Under the pieces are notes generated by a model, which was not told the origin of the DNA, made no database searches, and was given only the letters and a program-made list of their open reading frames with translations. Source: CAITJF01 sp032654645 (lineage in GTDB: Bacteria; Pseudomonadota; Gammaproteobacteria; Burkholderiales; Gallionellaceae). Taken from it: a DNA stretch of 64,000 nucleotides. The position numbers were made by a program, and so were the translations under genes. Where the stretch lies: assembly GCA_032654645.1 (NCBI GenBank), contig JAULAW010000005.1, positions 186,001 through 250,000 on the forward strand, written 5' to 3'. Of this stretch, positions 41,982 through 50,704 are shown one piece after another; the first letter of the stretch is position 1; each line of letters opens with the position of its first letter.

Positions 41982-42437
41982 CTATTTTCGCGACGACTTG
42001 ATGATCAGGGTTGCGCCGAGCAGGCTCTCCACCAGATACAGAATGCTCGATATCCCATGCCACAACTTGAAGCGCCCAGCCAACGCGCTTTGCATCACAT
42101 CCGGTGATTGGGCTTGCAGTTTGAGTTCCGCCATCAGGGGTTGGATACCGAACTGGAACAGCAGCGTGATGACGAACATCGCCGCAACCAGCCAGAACAC
42201 CCACTCACGCACGGCGGCTTTGCCGGATATAAACAGCCGGTAGAGCAACAGATACGCTCCGCAAACGATCCCGATGTATCCAATCACCACGAACATCTGG
42301 CCGGCGAGCAACCCGGCGAGTTGCTTGTCCGGCTGGGCACGGAACAGGATAGGCACAGCAAGATAGCCTGTGGCCCATAGTCCGCCGACCCAGGCGGTGA
42401 TTGCCAAAGAGGCGGCGTGATGAGCAAGCTGCTTCAT
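41982..42437 (-). CDS. DUF4149 family membrane protein
   Basis: 151 residues with four membrane helices (~10-30, 45-68, 78-100 and 125-148). ITAWVGGLWATGYLAVPILF at the start is a hallmark of DUF4149, a family common in betaproteobacteria near carAB, greA and yhbY. Its function is unknown. Confidence 0.78.
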   Translation of the reverse strand: MKQLAHHAASLAITAWVGGLWATGYLAVPILFRAQPDKQLAGLLAGQMFVVIGYIGIVCGAYLLLYRLFISGKAAVREWVFWLVAAMFVITLLFQFGIQPLMAELKLQAQSPDVMQSALAGRFKLWHGISSILYLVESLLGATLIIKSSRK

Positions 42438-42549
42438 GCGATGACGTTCGGGAAGTTGATCGGGTTTGCTCCTGAGGGCTTTCTAAAGAAAACTCTAAAG
42501 TCTCACTCAGGTTTTTACGTAAAGCAACGTGCAGGCACGCCTCTCCATA

Positions 42550-43500
42550 CTAAAGTTTCTCCGCCAGCACTTTTTCCAGTTTGATCTGATCCACGGTAAA
42601 ACCGCGAATGCCTTCAGCCAGTTTTTCTGTGGCCATGGCATCCTCATTCATCAGCCAGCGATATTCGGATTCGGTCATTCGCGCCGGACGTGGTTTGGAC
42701 GCACCGGGGTCGGTCAGGCGGCGCTCCAACTGGCCCTGGGCGGCATCCAGTTCTTTCAGTAAGGCCGGGGCAATAGTCAACCTGTCACATCCTGCCAACG
42801 CGAGGATTTCACCCATATTACGGAATGAGGCGCCCATGACGATGGTCTCGTAGCCGTGCGCTTTGTAGTGCGCATAAATCTGGCGCACCGATACCACGCC
42901 TGGATCTTCTTCTGCCAGAAAGTCGCGCCCGCTGCGCGCCTTATGCCAATCCAGGATGCGGCCAACAAATGGGGAAATCAGCGTCACGTTTGCCTCGGCG
43001 CAGGCACATGCCTGGGCAAAACCAAACATCAACGTGAGGTTGCAGTTGATCCCTTCACGTTCAAGGATTTCTGCGGCCTTGATGCCTTCCCAGGTGGAAG
43101 CGATCTTGATAAATACGCGGCTGTTATCCACGCCAGCTTCGTTGTAGAGCCCGATCAGTTTACGTGCCTTGTGCAGTGTGGCCCCGGTATCGAAAGAGAG
43201 CCGCGCATCCACTTCAGTTGAAATACGCCCAGGAATGAACTTGAGCACTTCCAGCCCGACATCCACCGCCAACTTGTCCATGGCATCGTGCGCCTGCTGT
43301 TCGCGGTCACTGCTTTGTGATTTGGCCCAGGCAATAGAATCAGCAATGATCGGAATATATTCCGGCAACGTCGCAGCCTTGAGCAGCAAGGATGGATTGG
43401 TCGTTGCATCCTGCGGCTGATGATGATGAATCGCCTCAATGTCACCCGTATCCGCCACGATAGTGGTCATGGACTTCAGTTGTTCCAGCAGACTAGCCAT
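42550..43500 (-). CDS. tal: Transaldolase
   Basis: 316 residues. It exchanges dihydroxyacetone units between sugar phosphates in the pentose phosphate pathway. TTIVADTGDIEAIHHHQPQD, ATTNPSLLLKAA, the Schiff-base Lys in VFIKIASTWEGIKAAEILE, and GINCNLTLMFGFAQA are as in TalB-type enzymes. ATG 43500 follows AAGGAGAT. No neighbouring pentose phosphate genes are seen. Confidence 0.97.
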   Translation of the reverse strand: MASLLEQLKSMTTIVADTGDIEAIHHHQPQDATTNPSLLLKAATLPEYIPIIADSIAWAKSQSSDREQQAHDAMDKLAVDVGLEVLKFIPGRISTEVDARLSFDTGATLHKARKLIGLYNEAGVDNSRVFIKIASTWEGIKAAEILEREGINCNLTLMFGFAQACACAEANVTLISPFVGRILDWHKARSGRDFLAEEDPGVVSVRQIYAHYKAHGYETIVMGASFRNMGEILALAGCDRLTIAPALLKELDAAQGQLERRLTDPGASKPRPARMTESEYRWLMNEDAMATEKLAEGIRGFTVDQIKLEKVLAEKL

Positions 43501-43814
43501 TTTATCTCCTTGATGTTTGTGCGTCGGTGCGTTTCGAAATTAGTCAGGCAAAGGTGCTACGAAAACTTTATCCGTATTGGTTCATTCTCGGCTCGATCAT
43601 GGCCGTCCATCATTGCGTGAAAACCAAACATGGTCAAATACAATTTGAATGTGAGGGCAAATTATACTCTCGCTGGGGAGAGAGTGAATCTGCTCCCACG
43701 CTCAGACTAAAACCCCATCGGACAACGCTTGCCATGTCAACGCTTGCCATTGGCAGGCTAACCTGGCTGATGTAAGGTGCGTGATGCTTGATGCGCTATT
43801 ATCGAGAGGTGAAT
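43501..43814. other. Gap between tal and the RHH antitoxin gene
   Basis: About 310 bases hold no supported gene. A run of 80 codons is open here but resembles no known protein and lacks a ribosome site. The tal promoter should lie near its 5' part. Confidence 0.5.
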
Positions 43815-44048
43815 ATGAGAACAACCATGTCCATTGATGACGACGTGCTCACGGCGGCAAGAGGCTTGGCGGCATTGCAGCACAAGAGCGTCGGCGAAGT
43901 AATTTCAGAACTCACGCGGCAGGCGCTGCGGCCCAATGTACAGAGAGGCAAGGCGCGTAACGGAGTGCCCTTGCAGCCGGTGCGCGCCGGAGCAGCGGCA
44001 GTGACACCGGAACTGGTGAACCAGATGCGCGACGAGTTGCCGGGATGA
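43815..44048 (+). CDS. Ribbon-helix-helix antitoxin (VapB-like)
   Basis: 77 residues from ATG 43815, with GAGAGGTGA just upstream. RTTMSIDDDVLTAARGLAAL followed by KSVGEVISELTRQAL is a CopG-type ribbon-helix-helix; the rest should wrap the toxin. It overlaps the start of the PIN toxin gene by four bases. Because that toxin is frameshifted, this antitoxin may now be an orphan. Confidence 0.82.
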   Translation: MRTTMSIDDDVLTAARGLAALQHKSVGEVISELTRQALRPNVQRGKARNGVPLQPVRAGAAAVTPELVNQMRDELPG

Positions 44049-44478
44049 TTTTTCTACTCGATGTAAATGTGCTGGTCGCGCTGATTGATCCCGCGCATGT
44101 CCAGCACGATACGTGGGCACGAGTAGTTCGCGAAGCATGGGAAAAAGGTGTGTGGGCCCCTGCCCGTTGACCGAGAATGGCGTGATGCGTATCGTGGGGC
44201 ATGTCCGCTATCCCAATTCACCGGGCACACCGGCGGCAGTGGCGCAATTGATGACTGGTTTGTGCGCGCTGCCGGGCCATGTGTTCTGGCCAGACGACAT
44301 CAGCCTGCTGGATACAAAAAAGCTGGACGCAGCACGCATACTGAGTTCCGCCCAGGTGACAGACAGCTACCTGCTGGCGTTAGCCTGCGCCCACGGCGGC
44401 AAACTGGCGACCTTTGACCGCCGCCTGGTGGTGGCTGCAGTGCGCGGCGGCACAAAGGGATTGCACCTGATTGGCTGA
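44045..44478 (+). pseudogene. vapC: VapC-type PIN toxin with a frameshift
   Basis: The first frame (44045-44170) gives MIFLLDVNVLVALIDPAHVQ and continues to GVWAPAR before a stop. The next frame from about 44156 continues CPLTENGVMRIVGHVRYPNS, then QVTDSYLLALACAHGGKLAT and FDRRL, to 44478. Joined, they make a standard PIN toxin of about 143 residues with its acidic residues. The break lies at a C-run in GGGCCCCTGCCC, so a single-base deletion explains it. It may be a real inactivation or a base-call error. Confidence 0.82.
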
Positions 44479-44558
44479 TGCAAACAAGTTGAACTCCGTA
44501 AATATCATCCAGGGGTTGCTGGCGCGTGTTTGGGGAAAGTAATGCTGGCCCGGTTAGC

Positions 44559-44676
44559 TTTGAATGCCTACAAAAACCTGGTTTCCGGTTGGGAGCATGG
44601 CAGCAAAAAGCCGGGTGGCACAGCTTTGCGCCTGCTGGCATTGATCCAGAAAAAAAGGCTTATGGCAATGGCTTGA
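44559..44676 (+). pseudogene. HTH antitoxin C-terminal relic (copy 1)
   Basis: The pieces LNAYKNL and VSGWEHGSKKPGGTALRLLA followed by LIQKKRLMAMA, split by a one-base insertion at about 44580, match the end of the better-preserved copy at 45553-45778 (LNASQNLVSDWERGVKKPGG). Only the last ~40 codons remain. Confidence 0.7.
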
Positions 44677-44796
44677 TGGACGTTTGGCGGCAGTGTCGTT
44701 GAATGTGTTGATGAAGACTTTGCTCCTTTCAGAGTAGCTGTTTAGCAAAGCTGATGAGGCGCTTGCCGAATATACCAGTACATGTATAATCAAGAC

Positions 44797-45174
44797 ATGC
44801 CCGACACAGAAAAACCGCTCGAATGGATTGGAAGTAGCCATAAGGATTTGATGGCATTACCGACCGACGTGCGGCGGCTCTTCGGTTATGCGCTTTCCCT
44901 TGCTCAAGCCGGGGATCAACACGATGCGGCCAAGGTGCTTAAGGGATTCGGGAGTGCCGGAGTGCTTGAGGTTGTCGAGGACTATGACGGTGGCACATGT
45001 CGCGCCGTCTACACCGTGAAGTTCGAGGAAGCCGTGTTCTTCCTGCACTGCTTCCAGAAGAAGAGCAAGCGCGGGATCGCCACGCCGAAAAAAGACATGG
45101 ACATCATCCGCACCAGGCTGAAAGTAGCCGAGGCGTTTGCAAAGGAGCTACGAAATGAAAAAACGGGCCATTGA
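44797..45174 (+). CDS. RelE/HigB-like toxin (phage Gp49-type)
   Basis: 125 residues from ATG 44797. LEWIGSSHKDLMALP at the start, followed by the conserved GVLEVVEDYDGGTCRAVYTV and FFLHCFQKKSKRGIATPKKD, is the Gp49-like/HigB pattern of ribosome-associated mRNA cleavage toxins. A small palindrome, TACATGTA, lies within the region just before the start and could be part of an operator. It overlaps the antitoxin gene by 20 bases, in toxin-first order. Confidence 0.82.
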   Translation: MPDTEKPLEWIGSSHKDLMALPTDVRRLFGYALSLAQAGDQHDAAKVLKGFGSAGVLEVVEDYDGGTCRAVYTVKFEEAVFFLHCFQKKSKRGIATPKKDMDIIRTRLKVAEAFAKELRNEKTGH

Positions 45175-45490
45175 CGGTATCGAAGTGCAGCGCAGTTCCG
45201 GCAACGTGTATGCCGACCTTGGCCTGCCCGATGCGGAAAAACTCAAGATCAAAACAGGCCTGGTAATCGAGATCAGAAAGGCCATGCGCCGCCTTGGACT
45301 GACTCAACAGGAGGCGGCAAAACGCATGGGAATCACCCAGCCGAAAGTGTCCGACATGATGCGCGGCGACTTCTCCAACCTGTCCGAGCGCAAGCTGATG
45401 GACTGCCTGAACCGGCTCGGCTACGACATCGAAATCAAGGTGAAGCCGACCTCAGAACCTGTCGGGCATTTGATGTTGGCTGTTGCTTGA
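45155..45490 (+). CDS. XRE-family antitoxin (HigA-like) for the Gp49-type toxin
   Basis: 111 residues from ATG 45155, with AAGGAG eight bases upstream. The helix-turn-helix is RLGLTQQEAAKRMGITQPKV followed by SDMMRGDFSNLSERKL, the HTH_37-type sequence that commonly pairs with Gp49-like toxins. It should neutralise the toxin and repress the pair. This is the only intact toxin-antitoxin pair in this cluster. Confidence 0.87.
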   Translation: MKKRAIDGIEVQRSSGNVYADLGLPDAEKLKIKTGLVIEIRKAMRRLGLTQQEAAKRMGITQPKVSDMMRGDFSNLSERKLMDCLNRLGYDIEIKVKPTSEPVGHLMLAVA

Positions 45491-45552
45491 GGGATGGCGG
45501 GGCTGTGGGACAAGTAATGTGATGCTGACCCCGTTAGTTCCGACCCCCGTTA

Positions 45553-45778
45553 GTTCCAGTTTGACGAAACCTGCCTGACGCCCGTGCATACACTCAGCCC
45601 CGAGGAGATCAAAGCCCTGCGCCTGCGCGAGCACATCTCCCAGCCTTTTTTTGCGCGTTACCTGAACGCCTCCCAAAACTTGGTTTCCGATTGGGAGCGC
45701 GGCGTAAAAAAACCGGGTGGCCCAGCCTTACGCCTGCTGGCGTTGATCCAGAAAAAAGGGCTTATGCCAATGTGTTAA
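45553..45778 (+). pseudogene. HTH antitoxin relic lacking its N-terminus (copy 2)
   Basis: From a TAG just upstream, the frame reads FQFDETCLTPVHTLSPEEIK, then ALRLREHISQPFFARYLNAS, then QNLVSDWERGVKKPGGPALR, ending LIQKKGLMPMC. Full-length relatives of this YiaG/NadS-type family have ~30 more residues in front (M...REFDALCLPPV). A GTG at 45584 could start a 64-residue protein, so residual expression is possible. Confidence 0.65.
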
Positions 45779-46055
45779 TGCAAGACCTGACCCCGCGCGT
45801 GACCCCGCGCGCCTATGCCCGAGCCCAGCGGCTGATGCTAGATGGACGGCGCGTACCTGTTGTGACAATGGCTGACTTACTCGCAATTAAGGAAGCCTCA
45901 GCTAAAAAAATTGCCCGATCATGCTCAGCACGAACGGGTAATTTGCTGGTTTGTAATAATGGCCGTTCGCACTGAACCCTGCGATAAACTCAGTACAGCC
46001 TTATCGAAGTGCTATTTTTGAGATGCCCTGAAATGTTTGCCGGATATTGACGCCC
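45779..46055 (+). other. Short relic zone before the radical-SAM gene
   Basis: An open stretch encodes RLMLDGRRVPVVTMADLLAI followed by KEASAKK. This resembles the end of small nucleotidyltransferase-like proteins (VPVVSLEDLLAxK) but lacks the rest. I regard it as a possible decayed fragment; no intact gene is seen. Confidence 0.3.
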
Positions 46056-46631
46056 ATGAGCAAGACACACACACTCAAGCTCGCAGCATTTCTGCCGCAC
46101 TCGCGCGCCAACGGGCCGGGGCTGCGCTCGGTGCTGTGGGTGCAGGGCTGCGCGCTGCATTGCGAGGGCTGCTTCAATCCGGATTTCCAGCCCTTCGAGG
46201 GCGGGTATGAAACAACCGTAACCGAGATGGTCGCGCTGTTGCTGGCGAAGCCGGATACCGAAGGCGTGAGCTTTTCGGGCGGCGAGCCTTTCACCCAGGC
46301 TGCTGCGCTGGCCGAGGTGGCGGAGGCAGTGCGTGTTGCCGGGAAAGGGGTGCTGATTTTTACCGGCTATGAAACCGAGGCGCTGCGCGCGAACCGCAAC
46401 CCCGGCGTGCAGCGGCTTCTCGCCGCTGCCGATATGCTGGCGGCTGGCCCTTACCGGCGCGGTCTGCCGCAACGCCACCCGCTGCTTGCCAGCGCCAACC
46501 AGGAACTGGTGTATTTGACCGGGCGCTACCGGGGAGCGGAGTTGGGGCCGCGCCGCAGCGAGTTTCGCATCGGCGCGGATGGTGGCGTAACAGCAACGGG
46601 GTTCCCGGCTACTATGCAACTGACACGATAA
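46056..46631 (+). CDS. NrdG-like 4Fe-4S radical-SAM activating protein
   Basis: 191 residues from ATG 46056; TTG 46047 is an upstream in-frame start. The SAM-cluster Cys residues are in GCALHCEGCFNP (C32, C36, C39), as in small activases, and VSFSGGEPFTQ gives the GGE motif that binds SAM. FTGYETEALR, LAAADMLAAGPY and SEFRIG resemble NrdG-type proteins. No anaerobic ribonucleotide reductase (nrdD) is nearby, and the adjacent AAA ATPase suggests a different substrate. It starts 10 bases before the AAA gene. Confidence 0.8.
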   Translation: MSKTHTLKLAAFLPHSRANGPGLRSVLWVQGCALHCEGCFNPDFQPFEGGYETTVTEMVALLLAKPDTEGVSFSGGEPFTQAAALAEVAEAVRVAGKGVLIFTGYETEALRANRNPGVQRLLAAADMLAAGPYRRGLPQRHPLLASANQELVYLTGRYRGAELGPRRSEFRIGADGGVTATGFPATMQLTR

Positions 46632-46641
46632 CGAGGCGCAC

Positions 46642-48261
46642 ATGTCCCTGCAAGATGAACTGAAACTGCATTTCGATGCGCGCATCGCGGTGGTCAACGT
46701 GGTCAGCACCGAGGAGGCGCGAGTGCTGCGGGAACTCATGGCGCTGGCCAACCGCCCCGGATGGCCGGAAGGCGAGGGGCTCTACACCTGGGACATCGGC
46801 GACCAGTTCGTCTGTCTCAGGAAGGCGCGCGAGCCTTTCGACGACAAGCGCGAAGCCACCCCGGACACGATCCTGCGCATGATCCGCGATTACAAGGGCA
46901 GCGCGACCTTCGTGCTCAAGGATTTCCACCAGATTTGGGAAGCCAAGCGCGGCGCGCTGCGCAGCTTGCGCAACCTCGCGGCGCAACTGCCGGAAACGCA
47001 GCCGCGCAAGAACATCGTCATCACTACGCCCGAATATTGCCTGCCGCTGGAGCTCAAGCACGATGTGCCGGTGCTGGAGCTGTCCAAGCCCAATGCCGAA
47101 GAAATGGATGCGCTGCTGGAGCGCACCGCCGGAGCGAGCGGCGCGCTCGCGCAAGTCGAGCCGTCGCTGCGCATCAAGCTGGTGGAAGCGGCGCTCGGGC
47201 TGACCAGCACCCAGGCCGAGCGGGTGTTCCGCAAGGCCGTGGTGACGGCGAGCCGGGGACGCGCCAGCGCCCGCCTCGACGAGCGTTGCGCCGACCTGAT
47301 CACCGAGGAAAAGTGCGCCATCATCCGCGAAAGCGGCGCGCTGGAACTCTATCCCTATGTGGAAAACGCCGACCGCATCGGCGGCCTGGATGAACTCAAG
47401 GATTGGCTGGGATTGCGCCGCATGGCCTTCTCGGAAGAGGCACGCAACTATGGCCTGTCGAAGCCGCGCGGCGTCGCGCTGATCGGCATCCCCGGCACGG
47501 GCAAGAGCTTGTGCGCCAAGGTGGCGGCGGGGATGTGGTCGCAACCGTTGTTGCGCCTGGACATGGGCGCGGTGTTTGGCGGCGTGCTGGGCGCATCGGA
47601 AAAAAATATCCGCGAGGCGATGCAGATCGCCGAAGTGATCGCGCCTTGCGTGCTGTGGGTGGATGAAATCGAAAAGGCCTTCGCCGGATCGTCCGGCGAC
47701 AGCGGCACCGCCGCCCGCGTGCTAGCCACCTTCCTGACCTGGATGCAGGAAAAACAGGCGCCGGTGTCGGTGTTCGCCACGGCCAACAACATCAAACACC
47801 TGCCGCCGGAGTTGCTGCGCAAAGGCCGGTTTGACGAAGTGTTCTTCCTCGACCTCCCCACCCTCGGCGAGCGGGAACAGATTCTGGAAGTGCTGCTCAG
47901 GCAAAATCGCATCACCGATATCCGCAACAAGTTCGATCTGGCTCAGGTTGCGCGGGCGACCGAGGGCTTTGTCGGCGCCGAACTGGAAGCGGTGGTCAAC
48001 GATGCCCAGTTCCCGGCCTTCATCGACGGCGGGCGCGAAATCGAAACCGCCGATCTGCTCAATGCCGCCAGCGCCATGGTGCCGCTCGCCAGATCGCACC
48101 GCGAACATATCGAAGAACTGCGCAAGCTGGTGCTGTTCGGCCAGGCGCGCAATGCTTCGCGCTGCACGAAAGTCGAGGAAGTGAATATCGAAAACCTGCG
48201 CGACAAGCGCGTGCCCAACGAACCCGCCCCGCGCAAGACAGAGCGCAGGATAGATTTGTAG
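46642..48261 (+). CDS. Ycf46-like AAA+ ATPase
   Basis: 539 residues. An N-terminal ~240-residue domain of helical type (DELKLHFDARIAVVNVVSTE, then EEARVLREL) precedes one AAA module with Walker A GIPGTGKS (~282-289), Walker B VLWVDEIEKAF (~337) and an arginine finger in KGRFDEVFFLDLP. This arrangement matches the Ycf46 family. Its role is unknown in most bacteria. It begins 10 bases after the radical-SAM gene, so the two are probably translated together. GGAxA-type spacing before ATG 46642 supports the start. Confidence 0.85.
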   Translation: MSLQDELKLHFDARIAVVNVVSTEEARVLRELMALANRPGWPEGEGLYTWDIGDQFVCLRKAREPFDDKREATPDTILRMIRDYKGSATFVLKDFHQIWEAKRGALRSLRNLAAQLPETQPRKNIVITTPEYCLPLELKHDVPVLELSKPNAEEMDALLERTAGASGALAQVEPSLRIKLVEAALGLTSTQAERVFRKAVVTASRGRASARLDERCADLITEEKCAIIRESGALELYPYVENADRIGGLDELKDWLGLRRMAFSEEARNYGLSKPRGVALIGIPGTGKSLCAKVAAGMWSQPLLRLDMGAVFGGVLGASEKNIREAMQIAEVIAPCVLWVDEIEKAFAGSSGDSGTAARVLATFLTWMQEKQAPVSVFATANNIKHLPPELLRKGRFDEVFFLDLPTLGEREQILEVLLRQNRITDIRNKFDLAQVARATEGFVGAELEAVVNDAQFPAFIDGGREIETADLLNAASAMVPLARSHREHIEELRKLVLFGQARNASRCTKVEEVNIENLRDKRVPNEPAPRKTERRIDL

Positions 48262-48376
48262 GGGCGCGAAAATTTGTGGAGTTCCTGCCGGAAACGGGGG
48301 TTCCTCCCTTACAATTGCGGTGCATCCAATGTGGATGAAGCCAGAACCAAAAATATTTTTTAAACAGGAGATTTGA

Positions 48377-48703
48377 ATGGGTAAGCCAGTAAAACACGTT
48401 TTCGTCTGCACGCAATCCCGACCGCCGGATCATCCACGCGGCTCATGCGGAGAAAAAGGCAGCGCGTCCGTGTTGCAGGAATTCATGCAGCAATTTGAGC
48501 AACGGCAGTTGTGGGGGCGCTTTGCGGTGACCGGCAGCGGTTGTCTCGGCACTTGCGGCACCGGCCCCAGCGTGCTGGTTTATCCGGAAGCCGTAATGTA
48601 CGGCGGTGTCAAAAAAGAAGATGTGACCGCCATCATCGAAGAACATCTGCTGGGCGACAAACCGGTGGAAAGATTGAAATTGCCTGCCGAGATTTGGGGC
48701 TGA
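48377..48703 (+). CDS. Thioredoxin-like [2Fe-2S] ferredoxin
   Basis: 108 residues. The fold is that of NuoE-like shah ferredoxins: HVFVCTQSRPPDHPRGSCG, with Cys 11 and 24, then SGCLGTCGTGPSVLVYP with Cys 56 and 60. The four Cys bind a [2Fe-2S] cluster. It probably carries electrons in the cytoplasm. It lies 115 bases after the AAA gene and on the same strand, so it may serve the radical-SAM protein; this is inference. GGAG occurs about eight bases before ATG. Confidence 0.85.
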   Translation: MGKPVKHVFVCTQSRPPDHPRGSCGEKGSASVLQEFMQQFEQRQLWGRFAVTGSGCLGTCGTGPSVLVYPEAVMYGGVKKEDVTAIIEEHLLGDKPVERLKLPAEIWG

Positions 48704-48729
48704 GAGCAGTCTTAGGTGTTGGCCGCTAG

Positions 48730-50349
48730 CAGCCTGTCTGGCTTCCACGATAAAAAATATCGTAAACAACCAACAAATTACAGTTGCGGTGCGGTATAAT
48801 TACGCTTGTTAATCAATAAGTTGAATATAATTCCATGAGCCGCTTCAAGCCGATCAAACGTGACATGAACTACCTGTTCCCGCCTTCGATGAGCGACTGG
48901 CTACCGGAGCATCACTTGTCGCGATTTGTTGTTGAGATTGTCGATCAGCTGGACCTGAAGCCCATGGAACGCGCCTACGGCACCAGCGGGAGCGATCCGT
49001 ATCACCCGGCATTGCTGCTGTCCGTTCTGGTTTACGGCTACGCCACGGGCGTGTTCTCCAGCCGCAAGCTGGAAAACGCCACCTACGATTCGGTCGCCTT
49101 CCGCTTTGTGGCCGCAGACGAGCACCCCGACCACAACACGCTGAACACCTTCCGCAAACGGTTCCTGAAAGAGATCGAAGGGCTGATGGTGCAAGTCCTG
49201 TTGATCGCCCGCACCCTGGGCGTGCTCAACCTCGGCAACATCGCGCTGGACGGCAGCAAGATCAAAGCCAACGCATCCAAACACAGCGCCATGAGTTACG
49301 GGCACATCAATAAGCTGGAAGAACAACTGAAATGCGAAGTAAAGAAGCTCATGGAGCTGGCCGAAGCAGCGGACAACGAGAAGATACCGGACGGCATGAA
49401 CCTGCCCGACGAGATCGCCCGCCGCGAAGATTGCCTCAAGGCTATCGCCGGGGCTAAAGCCAAGATCGAAGAGCGCGCCAAAGAACGGTTCGAGCAAGAG
49501 CAAGCCGACTACCAGGCCAAGCTTGCCAAGCGCGAAGCGAAGGCAAAGGAAAGCGGAAACAAACCTCGGGGCAAACCTCCTGCTCCCCCTGTGGAAGGCG
49601 CGCAGGACAAAGACCAGATCAACCTCACCGACGAAGAATCGCGCATCATGAAAGTATCCGACGGCGGGTTCGACCAGTGCTACAACAGCCAGATTGCGGT
49701 GGACATGGACAGCATGCTGATCGTGACGAGCAACACCGTGCAGGCGTGCAACGACAAGCAGCAAGTCGAACCGATACTCGAACAGCTCAAGGCATTGCCG
49801 GTCGAGCTGGGCAAGCCCGGCAATCTGGTCGCGGACACGGGTTATTTCTCGGAGGCCAACGTCAATGCCTGCGGCGAACAGAAAATCACCCCGTTGATCG
49901 CGGTGAAGCGCGAGGAACACCACCCCGACCCGATGGCGCGATTCACCGAGCCGCCGCCACTATCGGCGGATGCCACGGAGGTCGAGAAGATGCGCCATTT
50001 GCTGCTGACGATGGCGGGGCGGGCACTCTATGCGAAACGCAAATGCACGGTGGAACCGGTGTTCGGCATCATCAAGGCGATACTGGGATTCCGGCAATTC
50101 TCGTTGCGGGGATTGGAAAACGTCAGCGGCGAGTTTAATCTGGTCGCGATGGCGTGGAATTTGAAGCGAATGTTCGTGTTGGCGGGGTAGTTTTGAGCGG
50201 CAACGAGGCGATTTGCGATGAAAATGACCGTTATCAAGCGACCAAAAACAGTTTGATGAGAAACTGAAAATGCAATTTATGAAATCACGATCAAATCCGC
50301 TCGGCAAGTCCGAGTTGTTGTTGAGATTAACGGGAAGCCAGACAGGCTG
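48730..50349. mobile_element. Complete IS1182-type insertion sequence
   Basis: A 1620-base element with 17-base perfect terminal inverted repeats (CAGCCTGTCTGGCTTCC on the left and its complement at 50333-50349). It is flanked by CTAG on both sides (48726-48729 and 50350-50353), consistent with a 4-base target duplication at a palindromic CTAG site. It carries one intact transposase gene. It lies just after the ferredoxin gene. Confidence 0.9.
48835..50190 (+). CDS. IS1182-family transposase
   Basis: 451 residues from ATG 48835. DDE-type features are ALDGSKIKANASKHS with the first Asp, LVADTGYFSEANVNAC with the second, and CTVEPVFGIIKAILGFRQFS with the Glu. The start MSRFKPIKRDMNYLFPPSMS, then DWLPEHHLSRFVVEIV, and the C-terminal DUF4372-like end are standard for the family. 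The gene appears intact, so the element may still be active. The middle region has a charged, coiled helix (~170-240). Confidence 0.94.
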   Translation: MSRFKPIKRDMNYLFPPSMSDWLPEHHLSRFVVEIVDQLDLKPMERAYGTSGSDPYHPALLLSVLVYGYATGVFSSRKLENATYDSVAFRFVAADEHPDHNTLNTFRKRFLKEIEGLMVQVLLIARTLGVLNLGNIALDGSKIKANASKHSAMSYGHINKLEEQLKCEVKKLMELAEAADNEKIPDGMNLPDEIARREDCLKAIAGAKAKIEERAKERFEQEQADYQAKLAKREAKAKESGNKPRGKPPAPPVEGAQDKDQINLTDEESRIMKVSDGGFDQCYNSQIAVDMDSMLIVTSNTVQACNDKQQVEPILEQLKALPVELGKPGNLVADTGYFSEANVNACGEQKITPLIAVKREEHHPDPMARFTEPPPLSADATEVEKMRHLLLTMAGRALYAKRKCTVEPVFGIIKAILGFRQFSLRGLENVSGEFNLVAMAWNLKRMFVLAG

Positions 50350-50499
50350 CTAGCATGTCAAATACCGCATAGCGCAGCAATCCTCGCCCGCGCCTCGGTG
50401 CGGGCGCTACCTGTCCGTGCCAAGGTCGCTGTCTTCATAAGCAGCACCTCCGCTTTTGCAGTATGAAAACATTAGGAACGGCACTTTAGTAATTGCCAA

Positions 50500-50704
50500 A
50501 TCCCTTAGGGAGCAGGAAATTACCAAAATACCACCTATAAATTACGTCACATAAGCCAAAACAAAACCCATCACCACCCCAACCCTCCCCTTGAAGGGGA
50601 GGGAGTATAGTTCCTCCCCCTTCAAGGGGGAGGTTAGGAGGGGGATGGGGTGATGTTGGTGACATGATTAACGGTACTTTAAGAATTTCCTGCCCCCTTA
50701 GTAG
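50500..50704. repeat. Nested palindromic element (outer arms)
   Basis: The left arm (CCCTTAGGGAGCAGGAAATT, 50502-50521) is mirrored on the right by AAGAATTTCCTGCCCCCTTAG (50680-50702 region). Inside lies the CCCTCCCC / GGGGAGGG repeat at 50569-50655. It looks like a small mobile or repeat element carrying another repeat. Confidence 0.55.
50569..50655. repeat. CCCTCCCCTT / AAGGGGGAGG repeat
   Basis: CATCACCACCCCAACCC on the left faces GGGGATGGGGTGATG on the right, enclosing two short palindromes (CCCTCCCCTTGAAGGGGAGG and CCTCCCCCTTCAAGGGGGAG). The second is identical to the repeat next to pstC at 15985. Confidence 0.7.

Noticed and set aside
46612..47544. 310-codon minus-strand frame over the AAA gene
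   Set aside because: It is a shadow of the Ycf46-like gene, compositionally biased and unlike known families.
48901..49923. 340-codon minus-strand frame inside the IS element
   Set aside because: It is antisense to the transposase; the transposase frame is strongly supported.
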